Assembly: GCA_009923895.1 (NCBI GenBank)
Contig: RFSP01000109.1
Location: forward strand, 1-6,480
Source: Betaproteobacteria bacterium
GTDB taxonomy: Bacteria; Pseudomonadota; Gammaproteobacteria; Burkholderiales; Burkholderiaceae_C
DNA length: 6,480 nt
Direction of reading: 5' to 3'
Shown: piece by piece, positions 5,884 to 6,480 of the stretch
Numbering within the stretch: the first letter of the stretch is position 1
Layout of the letters: each line of letters opens with the position of its first letter
Made by a program: the position numbers and the translations under genes
Notes under the pieces: model-generated
Told to the model about the DNA's origin: nothing
The model's database searches: none
What the model saw: the letters and a program-made list of their open reading frames with translations, nothing else

Positions 5884-5934
5884 ATGGCTCTGGGCACGCG
5901 GGCAGCAGCGGTCGTACCATGTCGATACCGATGA
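5884..5934 (+). CDS. Possible 16-residue leader ORF ahead of sspB
   Basis: An ATG with an ideal Shine-Dalgarno (AAGGAG, 5-base gap) opens a 16-codon frame, MALGTRAAAVVPCRYR, ending in TGA at 5932-5934. This stop overlaps an in-frame ATG of sspB (5931-5933) in an ATGA arrangement typical of translational coupling, and the small ORF covers the upstream sspB ATG at 5919. Its peptide has no recognisable motif. It may deliver ribosomes to sspB by termination-reinitiation, or it may be a remnant left when a short insertion moved the sspB start away from its original ribosome-binding site. Whether the peptide itself matters is unknown, and expression is inferred only from the SD. Confidence 0.35.
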   Translation: MALGTRAAAVVPCRYR

Positions 5935-6452
5935 ATCCCGAAACCCAGGGCGTCTCAACCCGCCCCTACCTGATCCGTGCGCTGCACGATTGGTGCTCCG
6001 ACCACGGCTTCACGCCTTACCTGGCCGTCTTTGTGGATGCCAGCGTGCAGGTGCCCATGGAGTACGTGAAGAACCAAGAGATCGTGCTCAATGTGGGGCA
6101 CGACGCCACCAGCGGACTCAAGCTCGGAAACGAGTATGTCGAGTTCAAGGCGCGCTTTGGGGGTGTGCCTCGCGACATCGTGGTGCCCGTGGACCATGTC
6201 ATCGCCATTTACGCACGCGAAAACGGCCAAGGCATGGCGTTTCCCGTGCCGCAGGCGGGGCAAAAGGGGGTCACATCGGGTGCCGCATCGGGTGACACCG
6301 GGGAGCAAGACATGGAGCCTGTCCGCGGGGCGCCGAGCCTGGTGCCGGTGTCTTCGAGCAGTTCTTCGGAGGGATCGGACTCAGAGCCACCCACACCGCC
6401 CACCGTGCCGCCGGCCCCGGGGCGACGGCCAGCGCTCAAGCGGGTGAAGTAA
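5919..6452 (+). CDS. sspB: SspB, ClpXP protease specificity-enhancing adaptor
   Basis: 177-residue cytoplasmic adaptor that binds ssrA-tagged (and some other) substrates and tethers them to ClpX for degradation. The folded substrate-binding domain spans about residues 14-110, with STRPYLIRALHDWCSDHGFT, KNQEIVLNVG (51-60) and FKARFGGVPRDI (76-87), then VPVDHVIAIYARENGQGMAF (89-108). A long hydrophilic, Ser/Pro/Glu-rich linker follows (about 112-166), including six consecutive serines (145-150). The extreme C-terminus, RRPALKRVK, closely matches the E. coli ClpX-binding (XB) tail RPALRVVK, so both working ends are present. The start is ambiguous: the ATG at 5919 lacks a good SD, while the ATG at 5931 (MNPETQGVSTRPY) overlaps the stop of a short upstream ORF and could be used by coupling. 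The two choices differ by only four residues. E. coli SspB is about 165 residues. Confidence 0.95.
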   Translation: MSIPMNPETQGVSTRPYLIRALHDWCSDHGFTPYLAVFVDASVQVPMEYVKNQEIVLNVGHDATSGLKLGNEYVEFKARFGGVPRDIVVPVDHVIAIYARENGQGMAFPVPQAGQKGVTSGAASGDTGEQDMEPVRGAPSLVPVSSSSSSEGSDSEPPTPPTVPPAPGRRPALKRVK

Positions 6453-6480
6453 AGCCTGAAGCGGACTCCCAGGTCTGCAG
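6453..6480. other. Short tail after sspB
   Basis: Only 28 bases remain after the sspB stop. I see no hairpin with a T run, gene start or RNA gene in them, so the end of the operon is not resolved here. Confidence 0.5.

Overview
The window looks like a chromosomal housekeeping segment of a betaproteobacterium, most likely order Burkholderiales and close to Comamonadaceae. This rests on high GC, GC-ending codons, the order petA-petB-petC-sspA-sspB, and protein sequences that read like members of that group. The taxonomic call comes from memory of these families, not from a search. No mobile element, CRISPR array, tRNA or rRNA is visible.

Layout. Positions 1-755 (minus strand, running off the left edge) hold the N-terminal part of a membrane-anchored HtrA/DegS-type serine protease with a complete catalytic triad. 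It is head-to-head, across a 46-base gap, with a plus-strand pair: a Nif3/YbgI-family dinuclear-metal protein (802-1563) and a PdxA-family dehydrogenase (1568-2629). After a 102-base gap with an SD and a possible but incomplete promoter, five tightly spaced genes follow on the plus strand: petA (Rieske protein, 2732-3328), petB (cytochrome b, 3356-4756), petC (cytochrome c1, 4778-5239), sspA (5263-5874) and sspB (5919-6452). Gaps of 21-44 bases suggest one transcription unit.

How they work together. petABC should encode respiratory complex III, which passes electrons from quinol to a c-type cytochrome. sspA and sspB encode the RNA-polymerase-associated stringent starvation protein and the ClpXP adaptor for ssrA-tagged proteins. 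This linkage to petABC is common in Beta- and Gammaproteobacteria.

The main anomaly is petC. Its signal peptide, start of the mature protein, C-terminal third and membrane anchor are all present and in frame. The central part of cytochrome c1, roughly 95-100 residues including the CXXCH heme-attachment motif, is absent. The reading jumps from the conserved 'NGAKLFV' to 'PNVGMP', so the likely axial methionine remains but nothing can bind heme c covalently. petA and petB look fully functional. This is either a real in-frame deletion with large consequences for complex III or an assembly or sequence artefact. A secondary point is a 16-codon leader-like ORF with the strong ribosome-binding site between sspA and sspB. 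It ends in an ATGA overlap with a possible internal sspB start.
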